From: Apostichopus californicus
Taxonomy: Eukaryota > Echinodermata > Holothuroidea > Aspidochirotida > Stichopodidae
Assembly (NCBI GenBank): GCA_020650975.1
Contig: JAIPMN010001228.1
Location: forward strand, 1 to 41,539
Direction: 5' to 3'
DNA: 41,539 nt
Part shown: positions 32,438 to 41,539 of the stretch, in pieces
How positions within the stretch are numbered: the stretch's first letter is position 1
Layout: each line of letters opens with the position of its first letter
Notes under the pieces: model-generated
Told to the model about the DNA's origin: nothing
What the model saw: the letters and a program-made list of their open reading frames with translations, nothing else
The model's database searches: none
Position numbers and translations under genes: made by a program

Positions 32438-33841
32438 CTGTTGATAGGCACAAAAAACAAAAAAACCTGAATGCAAGCAAGCAGAATGATCATTTGACCT
32501 TTAAATAGCAAATTAACAAAAATTCTGGTTTGTGTTGCTTAGCCATTACAAGTTTTAATCACCAAGGAAACCTGAATCCATTGACTCTGCTGAACTTTGA
32601 CTTATTATTATTAAATATAAAAAAACCAATGCAGTACTAAAACTTCGTACTGGGCTGCTACATTAGGCAGTCAACCATTTTTTGATTCCTCGCCAAAGGT
32701 AAAAGGTATCATTGCGATGGTGACGGCATGTTCAATGCATGTGTGTGTGTGATGCCTTGACAACCAGTTTTTTGTTGGGTATCTTACTTAAGAGAGTGAA
32801 AACTGCAGATTTGATTTAAGAACTGCAGAAATATACATGCAAGTTTGAGACTTTCCAGAAACTGAAGAATTAACCAGGGAGAAAAATTAAAAAAAACATT
32901 TTTAAAGTTTCATACAGCATATATGTACCTTCATCTTGGACACTTTGTGTCAAGAGCATCTGGAAAGTTCGTTTAGTCAAAGCTGGCCAATTAAACGTAG
33001 AGAAAGAGACCGCGGCCTCCGAAACCTGGGGCAGGAACCTTGACGTCAAAAGTTTGTAATCTGGATGGGGAACCAAATGTTCCAAATAACAGCCAAGCTG
33101 ATTATCGGATCCGTCGTGGGACACTGCAGGCTGTAACGACGCCACCAACTGCTCAGACACAACCCGGTTCATGTCGTCAAAAGTCACTTTGGGAGACGAG
33201 CCGAGAGTCTGGGCGATCTTACGAATGTCATCATTCTGGAAAATGAGGAGAGCATCAGAGCTCTCGGAGAGATGTGCCATGGACAGCACCGCGTTATAGT
33301 TTTGTACAATAACCTCGCCTGCGCTATGAGGCCAAACTAAGACATTGATCAGAAACGATTTGGGATAAGCTTCTTTCAGGGCTCGAGTGACTCTGGTACC
33401 TAATCCCGACCCAGTGCCTCCACCTATACTCATCAGACTGCAAAATCCACCAAAGTGATCACATTTCTCCAGTTCTTTTTGGACCATATCTAAAACCTCT
33501 TGTTCGCATTTTGCTCCATGGTTGTAGAAACCGTCTGCCCAATTGTTGCCGGCACCACGTCTTCCACTGAGCTGCTGATCTGAAGGATAGCACCATCTTC
33601 CTGTCTTTTTCGCCTGGTCGAACACATTGCTCACTACTTTCCCCTCTGTATCCACGGAGATGGCCCTGGCTTCAAGTTTATGATCTTCACCAGAGACAAA
33701 GAAGCGATCCAGACAGTGACTTTGATATTCTTTGGCATTTCTTTCCTTTTCTCTTTGTTGCAAGTCACTTGTCAGTGTGTCAAAAAATAATTGCCCTATT
33801 TGATTTCCACACTGTCCCAGCTGCAGTGATATAACTGACAT
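32055..33841 (-). CDS. TUBD1: Delta-tubulin, two coding exons, complete
   Basis: Tubulin superfamily member needed for triplet microtubules of centrioles and basal bodies. Coding exons on the minus strand: 33841-32929 (304 codons plus 1 base) and 32437-32055. The join rebuilds GGT in DEGINWHIKP. Total 1296 nt, 431 aa, close to human (about 453 aa). Seen: N-terminal nucleotide loop QLGQCGNQIGQ at 7-17, tubulin signature GGGTGSG at 140-146, LINVLVWPHSAGE at about 165, and a C-terminal half with LDTMVSKAWGMFAMRAY and QEEEFIDCFAKLEQ typical of the delta class. The ATG at 33841 was chosen because it gives the canonical MSVISLQLGQCG start; the upstream open frame crosses an acceptor (33862-33861). 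A non-coding 5' exon probably lies further upstream. Confidence 0.96.
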
Positions 33842-33860
33842 GTTGCACTGCGTTTGAAAT
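32929..33860 (-). CDS. TUBD1: TUBD1 exon with start codon (19 nt 5' UTR plus 913 nt coding)
   Basis: The acceptor ...TTCTGTTGTAG precedes 33860. Translation starts at 33841. The exon ends at 32929 before GTACAT. One uninterrupted exon covers the whole GTPase region. Confidence 0.92.
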
Positions 33861-34648
33861 CTACAACAGAAAAGAAATAAATGTGTATCATTCAATTACA
33901 ATACTAGGTGTTGTTCATTCTTGAGACATTAACCCCAGTAGAAATTGATTTTTTTCTGTCTACTAAAGTAGTACATAGCAGTTAGCAAACTTATGTTTCT
34001 TACATTGCAGTTCGGTATTCAATGTAGGCAATGGCAAACTGAAACAAACAGTTACTCTATCTGTAGTAGGCCTACATACAGGAGGCAGGAATCCTCATTA
34101 TAATCTAGACAATATTGTATTTTAGTCACTCTCCATCCAGACCATGATCACAACGAGGAGAAATTAAGCCTATGCTACCTAACTTTTTTTTTATAGTGGC
34201 TATTCTTAAAGAGTTGTTAAACTAGACTATTGGCTATCGGAGAAATAATTAAAACTTCTAAGTTGTTACTAGGCTAGGCCTAACGTTAGAGGCCTGTCAT
34301 TACTAATATTACGAAGTACTGCTGCTAGTAGCATACTAGTACATTAGCGTTAATAACAAAAATGACGGTGATCGAGTGTCGAGTGTAGCCTAACACAGTG
34401 CAGCCTAACTGTCAAGTCTTAGTCTATGATATCATTTATTTACCTCACATTATGTTAATATTACACCTTATGGTGCACGAACGAATGAATCCATGCGGCT
34501 ATTAACATTTTTCATGTTTTGGTACCGGGCAAGCTCCACTGTTGAATTTAGCGCTCTTTAAAGTATAGCCATGACGTATCGTACAATAGGGACTTCCCCA
34601 AAAATGTAATTGTCCTTTAGGCTTACAGTGACAGATCAAACAGCAGGC

Positions 34649-34656
34649 TCACGTGA
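34649..34656. promoter_or_regulatory. CLEAR-like E-box upstream of PLBD2
   Basis: TCACGTGA, the core bound by TFEB/MITF-family factors at lysosomal genes, 439 bases upstream of the PLBD2 ATG. It could also be a generic E-box. Confidence 0.45.
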
Positions 34657-34758
34657 GTGGCCTTACGTTGCATACTCTGGCGAAATCTTTGAACTGCTGC
34701 AGTAATGGTAGAACGACATACGTCTACATACAGTAAAGTAAACTACCACTTCTTCTCA

Positions 34759-34797
34759 TGGATTTCACTATTCTGAATGATTTGCCAAAGAAAAGGG
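34759..34797 (+). other. Possible upstream coding exon of PLBD2
   Basis: ATGGATTTC opens a 13-codon frame (MDFTILNDLPKKR) ending at GTAGGT. Spliced to an acceptor at 35069-35070 (tttatatag) it would stay in frame through ISRRPHRQ into MGREITM, adding 21 residues before the signal sequence. Donor and acceptor are moderate. It could equally be 5' UTR or chance. Confidence 0.35.
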
Positions 34798-35094
34798 TAG
34801 GTAATAAATATAATACTAGCCAAGGGTGGCTAAGCTAATGCCATATCCTAATTGCATTCAAAATACAGGCTGATACAGTGATAAGGATAGGCTTCGAGTG
34901 AGAACCTGAGCCAAACCTGAGGTTTTTCCATGGGGTTTTCACACTATTGAACAGGCATCACAGCAACTTGACTTTGAAAGTTGGCAGCTCAGCATTAACT
35001 ATCAATGAACAACAGAAATAATATATTATAGAATATAATAGTATATTTCTATCTCTTTAAATTTATATAGATCTCTAGAAGACCACATCGACAG

Positions 35095-35297
35095 ATGGGA
35101 CGAGAAATCACGATGACAGTGGCAATCAATCTCATTCTCTCCTTGATCGTTCTTTTGTCTCTGTTGCCAGCATCGTATGGAGGCTCAACAAGAATTGCCT
35201 CTGTTGTAATTGAGGAGAATGAATATGTGATCAAGGAAGGTGTTGTCAAAGGATGGATAGCCAAGGGCAACTTTACAGACTACATTCAGGAACACGG
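35095..35297 (+). CDS. PLBD2: PLBD2 exon 1: signal peptide
   Basis: MGREITM then a hydrophobic run, likely cleavage near ASYGG, and then VIEENEYVIKEGVVKGWIAK leading to the NFT sequon. The donor is ACACGG|GTAAGG, phase 2. An acceptor-like site at 35069-35070 lies 24 in-frame bases upstream of the ATG. Confidence 0.9.
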
Positions 35298-38200
35298 GTA
35301 AGGACAGGCTCTGACAGTGATGCAGCTTCTTGTGATGATTTTTGTGCAATCTTTGTAAATTAAAGGCATGCTGTATTGGCCCCAAACATGCCAGATTTTC
35401 AAATATGGTCACCTTTTGACAAAATTGTTAAAACTACTTTTGTTATCACCCTGGAGGAAATTAACCTCACTGGGACATTCAAACATCTTGTGTGTTCATT
35501 TAGAATGTCTGAGAACAATTGAAGAGTGCAAAGACCTCTGCCAAGAAAGTAATGTTTGAAAACTTCTAGCAATTAATATAGCATGCTATAATTTACGGCC
35601 TATACAGACTACATTTAAGTCACTCAATTTGAATAGTGAAATGATTCACACAAGTTTGTCAACTTGTTTTAATACCCCACCCATAAAAATAACACCGGCA
35701 TTCAGTTTGTTGACTTTCACTTGAGCCAGGAAATGACTGACGTCAACCTGACCTTAAAGCAAAACGACTGGATACGACTCATCTTCTTGAAATCAAACAG
35801 TGATGTTTCTGTTAGGTACTCGTTAAAGACTCGTCTCGGGTATCACAATGAGGATGTTGGTACGCAGCGCAGCAGTGCTAGTAACAATGCGTGGGCAATC
35901 TTGTTTTAAACACCTCAAGACTAGGGCTCTCCTTAAAGGCAAAGGGTTGCGTATTCCAGTCTTTTATAGTCCTAGGATAGAAACTATACTGAAAAGCACG
36001 ATGATTATGTGGAATTTCAGTATAGCGGCCATGCCTTCTTGGTTTCAAGAAGGGATTAGTCTCGTTTGGGACTGCAACTAGGCCATTAATAACCTGACCC
36101 TTTTTTTTTCTTTCTATGGGGGGTTCCCATTTCAAAGTCTTTAAGATCTCAGTGACACTGGATTGGCTACAGAAATCACAAGTTCCAAATGTGCTGCCTT
36201 CCTTTGAATTTTTTCTATTTTATATTGGTCTTAGACCTTATAAAGGTCCCAAATCTGAGCTGCTTTTTCAAGAGTAGAAGGACACATAGAAATAGGCCAA
36301 TTCACACAATTCTGGTGGGCAAGAATGCAAATTCCTATTCAGGAAGCCAAGGGTTCTGCTGGTCCTATCGTATCAATATGTGAAGAGAAAGATAAATTGT
36401 CACTAAACAGGATACCAAGATAAGGTTGCGCAGTGACGCACTCTAATATTTGATTGTATATGGAGTAAAAAAACACATATTTTGACCCGCTACGCTTTAT
36501 AGACATCATGAAGCATTTACAGGGATTGAATTTCATGTCCCAAAGCGTAGCCCAGGATTCTAGAGCCTTCAGATCTTTCTGGAGGATGAGATGGTCGTCA
36601 AATGAGTGAATAGGCCTATACAGGAAAGTTTCATCCACAAATAAACGAAGTTGCGTATTGGTAATTAGCTTGACTTATTCTGCATTTTTGAATGACATAC
36701 TAATAATGACGAAAATAGTCCAAAAGTTTGACATTTTTCGATGTGTAAGTGATTGTAATAACAAATAATGTAAAGAGAAAGGTTCTCTGGATTAACAACA
36801 ATTTCTGAATAGGAAATAAATGAACTATTTGCTGACAAATTCACATTTGGTTTCTTAGAGGGTGTCTTTGAGGTTAAATGATCATATTTGAGCTCCACTT
36901 TTTGGTACGTTTGTCTCAAATCCCTTGTTTTGTAAAGCACATTAGATAACTCTCTGTTGATAGTGCGCTATTTTAAATGTACTATGATGATAGTAATAAT
37001 AATAATAATAACATTACTCTTATATTTGGAAATGCTAGGTAGCTTGGTAATATTCCTCCTGAAAATCACATCATGTCAGTTTCCGTCCTTTTAAAGTCCA
37101 AAACATATATATTAGGCTGAGTAGAATTGACTGTACAAACAAACCAGGCAAAAATGTATCATTTTCATTTTGCACCACAGTTTTTAGGTGAATATGAATC
37201 ATTTAATATAATACTGCAGATTGTGAGATACTATGATTCGGGACAGAGAAACTGCTAAACATTTGAGCAATCTGTGTAGGAATTTTTCCATTCAATATAT
37301 ATAGCATTTTGGTATCTGATAAATGAAGCAACATTTTGCCTATACACTGTCACTCGTAACAGCACAGTAGGCCTACAGTACGTCTCTCTTTAGACACCTT
37401 GCTGCTACTATTAAATATTGTATTGTAATTTCACCAAATTTCTTAAATATCTACAAATTTCTGCAGTACAAAATATATATACTGTCAGTGATTTTGCTGG
37501 TGTTCACAGTTCTCGTAGACTGTTAGAGAAGCGCAACGAGCAATTATGACTGATTGTTTTGAGTTAAATTGGAATGTTTTGGGAATTTGAAAAAGAAAGA
37601 TTAAGGAGGGTTGACAAGTTCTTACCATTTTCAAATTTGTTATTTTTCCAAGTCTAAGTTACTAAGAGTGTACCACAGTGAATAGCTCCAATTTCCTTTT
37701 GTGAGAAATATAGTCTTATGGTTCACTTCCATCGTATAGCTGAAGTGTAGGTTACTAAAATATTCACAACTGCAGTCACGCTTGCTATCAAATAACAATT
37801 GCTGGCAAGATCAAAGCTGGGAAAAAACCTGGATGTGGTTTTCCTTATGTGGTCGTTTCCTTTCGTCGGCGTTGTTCGTAAAACGACTCTTGTGGTAATT
37901 GTGGTTTTTCAGCTTTGATGAATATTTAAAAATTATGTAAAATGACTTCAAATTGTTGTTAGATTGAAATACAGAATGATTCTTCTGTTTGTGTTTCATG
38001 TCCCATGTCAGATGGTCATATCTGACGGTAGATACCAGCAGTGACTACAATGACTTACAGCAGGCCTATGCGGCAGGGTTCGTGGAAGGGAACTTGACCG
38101 CCAAGTACATCACCATGATGTGGAACAACGTGCTAGCAGACTACTGCAAGACCAGAACCAAGAAATGTATAGCCGTAAATGACTTCCTGGCAAAGAATTC

Positions 38201-40989
38201 ACTCTGGATGGTGGATAAGATGCAAAGCTTTAAAAGCAGTATATATTGGCATCAGGTATAAAAATGAAGGCCAGAGTTGTAAGCTATATATACACAATCA
38301 AACCAATTCACAATTAGATATTTTAAAGGGATATTCCTATGGGAGACTATGAGACACTTATAGAAAAGAAGATCTAAAAAGGAAAACTTCGACACTGTTT
38401 GTTGAAAGCCCCATCTTAATATCATTATCCTATCTCAAGATACGGTTGATTGTATGTAAGCTATTTTGTCTAGCTTAACCCTCAATTCTTCCATGGAGTG
38501 GGATTATGGTACGGTCATATATCGACAAATGTTTTTCAAAACCTTCACTTTCCTATCTATACAATCTCCTTGTTGATTCATCCTTGCAAAAAACTGATAT
38601 ACAGTTGGGATGTTTGCTGCCAGGCTAAAAATTCAAATTTCTGTGTAGAAATGTTATTTTCTTTTGTGAATTCAAGTGAGTTAAATCCTATAAAAAACAA
38701 TACAACATTTTCAGTTGAATTGCCGTGACGACATCATTCACTCTGATGTTGTCAGATGCTTTCATAAAATACCACCAAATTTGGAAAAATTTATGTTTCC
38801 ATGGTGATTCTGTTGCTATCTTCATCTTTCTGATACTGACATCCCACATCTGTCCATGGTGATACTGCCGATGTCTCTCATCAGTTTCCATGGTGATACT
38901 GCCGGTGTCTCTCATCAGTTTCCATGGTGATACTGTTGATATCCGTATCTTCCATGATGATTCTGATCATATCCTCATCTTTCCATGGTGATCTATTGTT
39001 TATATCCTCTGCTTTTCGATTCTGCTATCCTCATTTTTTCGACAATGATATCCCTCATCTTTTTCGATACTGATATCCCTGATCTTTCCATGATATAATG
39101 TTGAAATCTCTCATCAGTTTCCATGGTGATACCATTGATATCCGTATCTTTCCATGGTGATTCTGATCATATCCTCATCTTTCTATGGTGATCTACTGTT
39201 TATATCCTCTGCTTTTTGATACTGCTATGGTCATTTTTCGATACTGCGCTCCTAATTTTTTCGACATTGATATCCCTCATCTTTTTGATACTGATATCCC
39301 TCATCTTTCCATGATATAATGTTGATATCCTCTTCATCTTATTTCTCATTAGGTCCAGCTGATTATCCGGCAGTTACTTGGAATGGAAGCAGCTTACTAT
39401 AATAATACTGGTGTACCCAGTAATAACATGAAAATTAACAGCTTTGGTCTGCTGTGAGTACCTACTAACTGAGTAGTTGAACTAACTGAGAAGGAAGTTG
39501 TAAATGTGAAAAGTAATATTAATGCCTGCCTGATTGTCTCTGTCACAAGAGAACAAACCCAGCCTGACACTATCATGTTCAATACTTTTTTGAGAGATCT
39601 ATTTATAATTTATGTAATAGCATATATGCAAGGAACTGTTGTTATAGGCATTATTTAAGTGGTCTGCAAAAATACTGAAAATACTGCTGAAATGGAAAAG
39701 TGTCTTGTCACTGGTGCACTTTCCAGTGGCTGATCCAAGTTTCCTCGGAAGGGGAAAATAATGAGTAAATTTGGAAATACTGAAATTACTACCAGAGCAG
39801 TCCGTGTACATTGAAAATTTCTATCGATTTATTTGCTCGTTAAAATTTGGGTTTGATACTGATGATATTTAATTATCAATAACCAGGAACTATACAATGA
39901 CATGATTACAGGCCTTCCAATTTTATGGTTAGCTTAGGGCTGGGGTGGGCAACCTACGGCCCGTGGGCCACATGTGGCCCGCCAGTGAATTTTTGGCGGC
40001 CCGTGAGATGTCTCAAGAAAAAGAAAAAAAATCAATCTATTCTACATCATCACAAAAAACGAGCTAGCTGCTTAGAATTTATCGGCACTAATAAGGTTGT
40101 CAGAGGTAGGCCTATTATCCCCATTAATTATCAACTGTACTGTATTGACATTATGTTTTTGTGAATACAGATTAAGTACACACACCTATTTCTTGAAATT
40201 CCTCGGAATCAAAGGTTTGAAATCAACAGCAGGTGGTTGGTTAGGTGCGGCCCAGTCAATTGTTCACTCCTTATATCTGGCCCATTCATTCAATAAGGTT
40301 GCCCACCCCTGGCTTAGGGGAATGGATTTTTGAAATTTGGGAAACAGCACTACACTACACACAGTACTAACCAACTGCATTCAGTGATGTTATAATAATA
40401 ATAATAATCAGCAGTTACTTTTAGGATGCTTAAAGTGACCACAAATGTGGGAGAAACCCGCAATGGCTTATGGATTACAACTTACACATTGGGTGGCTTC
40501 GAATTCAACATTTTAACTCAAATTTTGGACTCTTTTTAATTTAGAAAGTCATTTCAGATGGGAAACACCGTAGATTGCTCTTCGGATGAAACACTCACCT
40601 AACTATGACATGGCCGGGTATCGAACCCAGAACCTCCCGATTGCTTAAGCCTCGTTGCCTCAAATGCCACAGCCTTTCATTACCCTGCCTATCCATGCTC
40701 CAATTTTTAACAGCCTACTTCGAGCTAAATTCATCGATGTTAATTACTTTGTCTTCCGTTTTTAACAGCCTTCTTCAAGCTAAATTTGAGCTGGATGACA
40801 TCGAGGCAATTCTTGGCTTCCCTCCTGATGAAGAAAAGCATCCTCTGGGGTCCGGGTCTTGCTCGGCACTGATCAAACTGCTTCCTAATAATACGGATCT
40901 GTTTGTAGCCCACGATACCTGGGCCCATTACAGCGAGATGCTACGGGTAATAAAGAAGTACAGCCTGGCGTACAGCCAGAGTCCCACGA
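35095..40989 (+). CDS. PLBD2: Phospholipase B-like 2 (lysosomal), 5' portion, four exons; gene continues past the right edge
   Basis: Lysosomal N-terminal-nucleophile hydrolase family (LAMA-like, p76). Coding exons: 35095-35297, 38012-38255, 39353-39453, 40769-40989; phases match (2, 0, 2, then 1 at the last donor). They give about 256 residues of a family usually 550-590 long, so the C-terminal half lies outside. Seen: signal peptide (hydrophobic INLILSLIVLLSLLP at 11-25), EHGWSYLTV, GFVEGNLTA at 90-98, YWHQVQL, and GSGSCSALIKLLP with the expected nucleophile Cys at 214, where the precursor self-cleaves in known members. LFVAHDTWAHYSEMLRVIKK follows. Sequons NFT (59) and NLT (95) fit a glycosylated lysosomal protein. 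YWHQV and MLRVIKKY favour PLBD2 over PLBD1. An upstream in-frame exon may extend the N-terminus. Confidence 0.92.
35845..36662 (-). pseudogene. Decayed CR1-like LINE reverse transcriptase fragment
   Basis: On the minus strand within PLBD2 intron 1. Reading from 36662: LFVDETFLYRPIHSF (RT catalytic region, with VDE where LFADDT is expected), LESWATLWDMKFNPCKC, QPYLGILFSDNLSF and SSHIDTI, then frameshifts and stops; later ELCELAY, TLEKAAQIWDLYK and, at about 35900-36000, YSFYPRTIKDWNTQPF with SLEVFKTRL, the usual C-terminal end of the protein. 5'-truncated, with stops and frame changes; no activity possible. CR1/Rex-type assignment is from motif memory. Confidence 0.85.
38012..38255 (+). CDS. 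PLBD2: PLBD2 exon 2
   Basis: GWSYLTVDTSSDYNDLQQAY then AAGFVEGNLTAKYITMMWNN and a segment ending SSIYWHQ. Three cysteines lie in YCKTRTKKCIAV and nearby. Acceptor ccatgtcag, donor CATCAG|GTATAA. Confidence 0.95.
38793..39340 (+). repeat. Tandem repeat with ~199-bp higher-order unit in PLBD2 intron 2
   Basis: Built on TTTCCATGGTGATACTG and GATATCCCTCATCTTTT words. A block from 38912 is repeated, with substitutions, from 39111 (both begin TCATCAGTTTCCATGGTGAT). It ends about a dozen bases before the exon 3 acceptor. Confidence 0.9.
39353..39453 (+). CDS. PLBD2: PLBD2 exon 3
   Basis: Encodes VQLIIRQLLGMEAAYYNNTG and VPSNNMKINSFGLL. The family pattern is a QLxGxExxY helix followed by a K-I-x-x-FGxLLLQ segment before the nucleophile exon. 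It begins directly after a T-rich tandem repeat. Confidence 0.93.
39932..40319. mobile_element. hAT MITE with exact 8-bp duplication
   Basis: GCTTAGGG at 39932-39939 and 40312-40319 flanks a 372-bp element starting CTGGGGTGGGCAACC and ending GGTTGCCCACCCCTG. These ends are inverted repeats of the CAGGGGTGGGCAACC type known from hAT/Charlie-like elements. No transposase. In PLBD2 intron 3. Confidence 0.92.
40388..40680 (-). mobile_element. tRNA-derived SINE, minus strand
   Basis: On the minus strand a tRNA-like head: A box TGGCATTTGAGG (40669-40658) and B box GGTTCGATACC (40627-40617), then a body and an (ATT)n tail at 40391-40408. In PLBD2 intron 3, antisense to the gene. Spacing of A and B boxes fits a tRNA-like promoter. 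Confidence 0.8.
40769..40989 (+). CDS. PLBD2: PLBD2 exon 4: nucleophile cysteine
   Basis: Encodes LLQAKFELDDIEAILGFPPD, then GSGSCSALIKLLPNNTDLF and VAHDTWAHYSEMLRVIKKYS. Acceptor tttttaacag, donor CACGA|GTGAGT. No following exon is visible in 40990-41539. Confidence 0.95.
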
Positions 40990-41539
40990 GTGAGTGGACA
41001 TGTTTTTTACTATTTTCTGGCGAAAGTGTCCGTCTGCCAAGATTTACGCAGAAGTAGGACGGTGGAGAGAGACTGGGTGTTGAATTCATGACCCATGAGA
41101 GGTAGCTAAGGGAACAGGGTTGACCTCCCCTTATGTCAAAATTTGGGACTGAGAATGCCTACCTGCACAAATAGCGACAGCTTTGTGAGCTGTCGAAACA
41201 AGAACTACTACTGTCCTCTCCCAGTCATCGTCTAATGAATTCTACGTCATATCTTTCTCAAGTTTCCTCAAAACGTGTGGACTATTTGGAGCAGAATTTT
41301 GCAGAATCCGACTTGCCGTGTTAAGCTTTCATCGCTGGCTAAAAACGTAGTTGTGCGTGTGTGTCTGCTGTGTTTCTTTTGTTTTCTGTCAATCGTCCGT
41401 CTGTCAAGTGAAAGGTGTGATCGGGAGTTTGCTTAAAGACGAACGATAGTGATTTTCAGCATCGACGAAAAAACACGATTTTATTCAAGAGTATTCTAGT
41501 TGGTTTCCGTTTTACACATGTGAAAATTCAAGTCAATCC
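40990..41539 (+). other. PLBD2 intron 4, start, to window edge
   Basis: No further exon seen. The next PLBD2 exon must lie beyond 41539. Confidence 0.7.
41175..41195. repeat. Perfect hairpin, 8-bp stem
   Basis: CGACAGCT, loop TTGTG, AGCTGTCG, in PLBD2 intron 4. It does not match a histone stem-loop. Confidence 0.7.

Larger units (their letters stand above)
33861..35094. promoter_or_regulatory. Shared head-to-head region of TUBD1 and PLBD2
   Basis: About 1.2 kb between the start-codon exon of TUBD1 (minus) and the PLBD2 ATG (plus). It must hold both 5' UTR/promoters and probably a non-coding TUBD1 first exon. A TCACGTGA motif lies at 34649-34656. No TATA box is obvious. Confidence 0.6.

Noticed and set aside
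40605-41057. A single long frame as one 150-residue protein
   Set aside because: Its first part lies in an antisense SINE and intron; only 40769-40989 is coding.
1-41539. CRISPR array, operon or phage interpretation of the direct repeats
   Set aside because: The arrays are intronic minisatellites in a eukaryotic gene, with no spacers and no bacterial gene organisation.

Overview
The window is eukaryotic nuclear DNA: AT-rich, with spliced genes, GT-AG introns, microsatellites, tRNA-derived SINEs, DNA-transposon MITEs and a 10-base assembly gap. The gene content (dual-RGS AKAP10, delta-tubulin, PLBD2-type phospholipase B-like protein) is metazoan. The repeat types suggest a marine invertebrate deuterostome, perhaps an echinoderm such as a sea cucumber; that last step is inference, not something the sequence proves.

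Layout. 1-11272: no protein-coding gene recognised. This stretch holds a TTAA-flanked MITE (205-785), a second TTAA-flanked MITE (5917-6280), two hAT-like MITEs (9473-10029 and 10273-10652) and G-rich or C-rich tracts. 11273-24620 (+): a complete 12-exon gene for AKAP10 (D-AKAP2), rebuilt exon by exon with matching intron phases. The model is 640 aa with two RGS domains and a C-terminal PKA-anchoring helix. Intron 8 holds a 20-bp minisatellite and intron 10 a 1.8-kb 38-bp minisatellite that contains the only gap. 24621-32054: non-coding, with a tRNA-derived SINE and a second, inverted copy of the 5917-6280 MITE, so the two copies bracket AKAP10. 32055-33860 (-): TUBD1 (delta-tubulin), two coding exons, 431 aa. 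33861-35094: a head-to-head intergenic region with a TCACGTGA motif. 35095-41539 (+): the 5' part of a PLBD2-like lysosomal gene (four exons, including the catalytic-cysteine exon) that runs off the right edge. Its introns carry a decayed CR1-like LINE, a ~199-bp higher-order repeat, an hAT MITE with exact 8-bp target-site duplications and a reversed tRNA-SINE.

The three genes have unrelated jobs: cAMP/PKA scaffolding, centriole microtubule structure and lysosomal hydrolysis. Nothing suggests a gene cluster acting as one system. The points of most interest are structural: four TIR elements with target-site evidence, minisatellites that abut splice sites, a gap whose length contradicts the repeat phase, and an excess of perfect TGACGTCA sites. 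No previously undescribed protein system was found.
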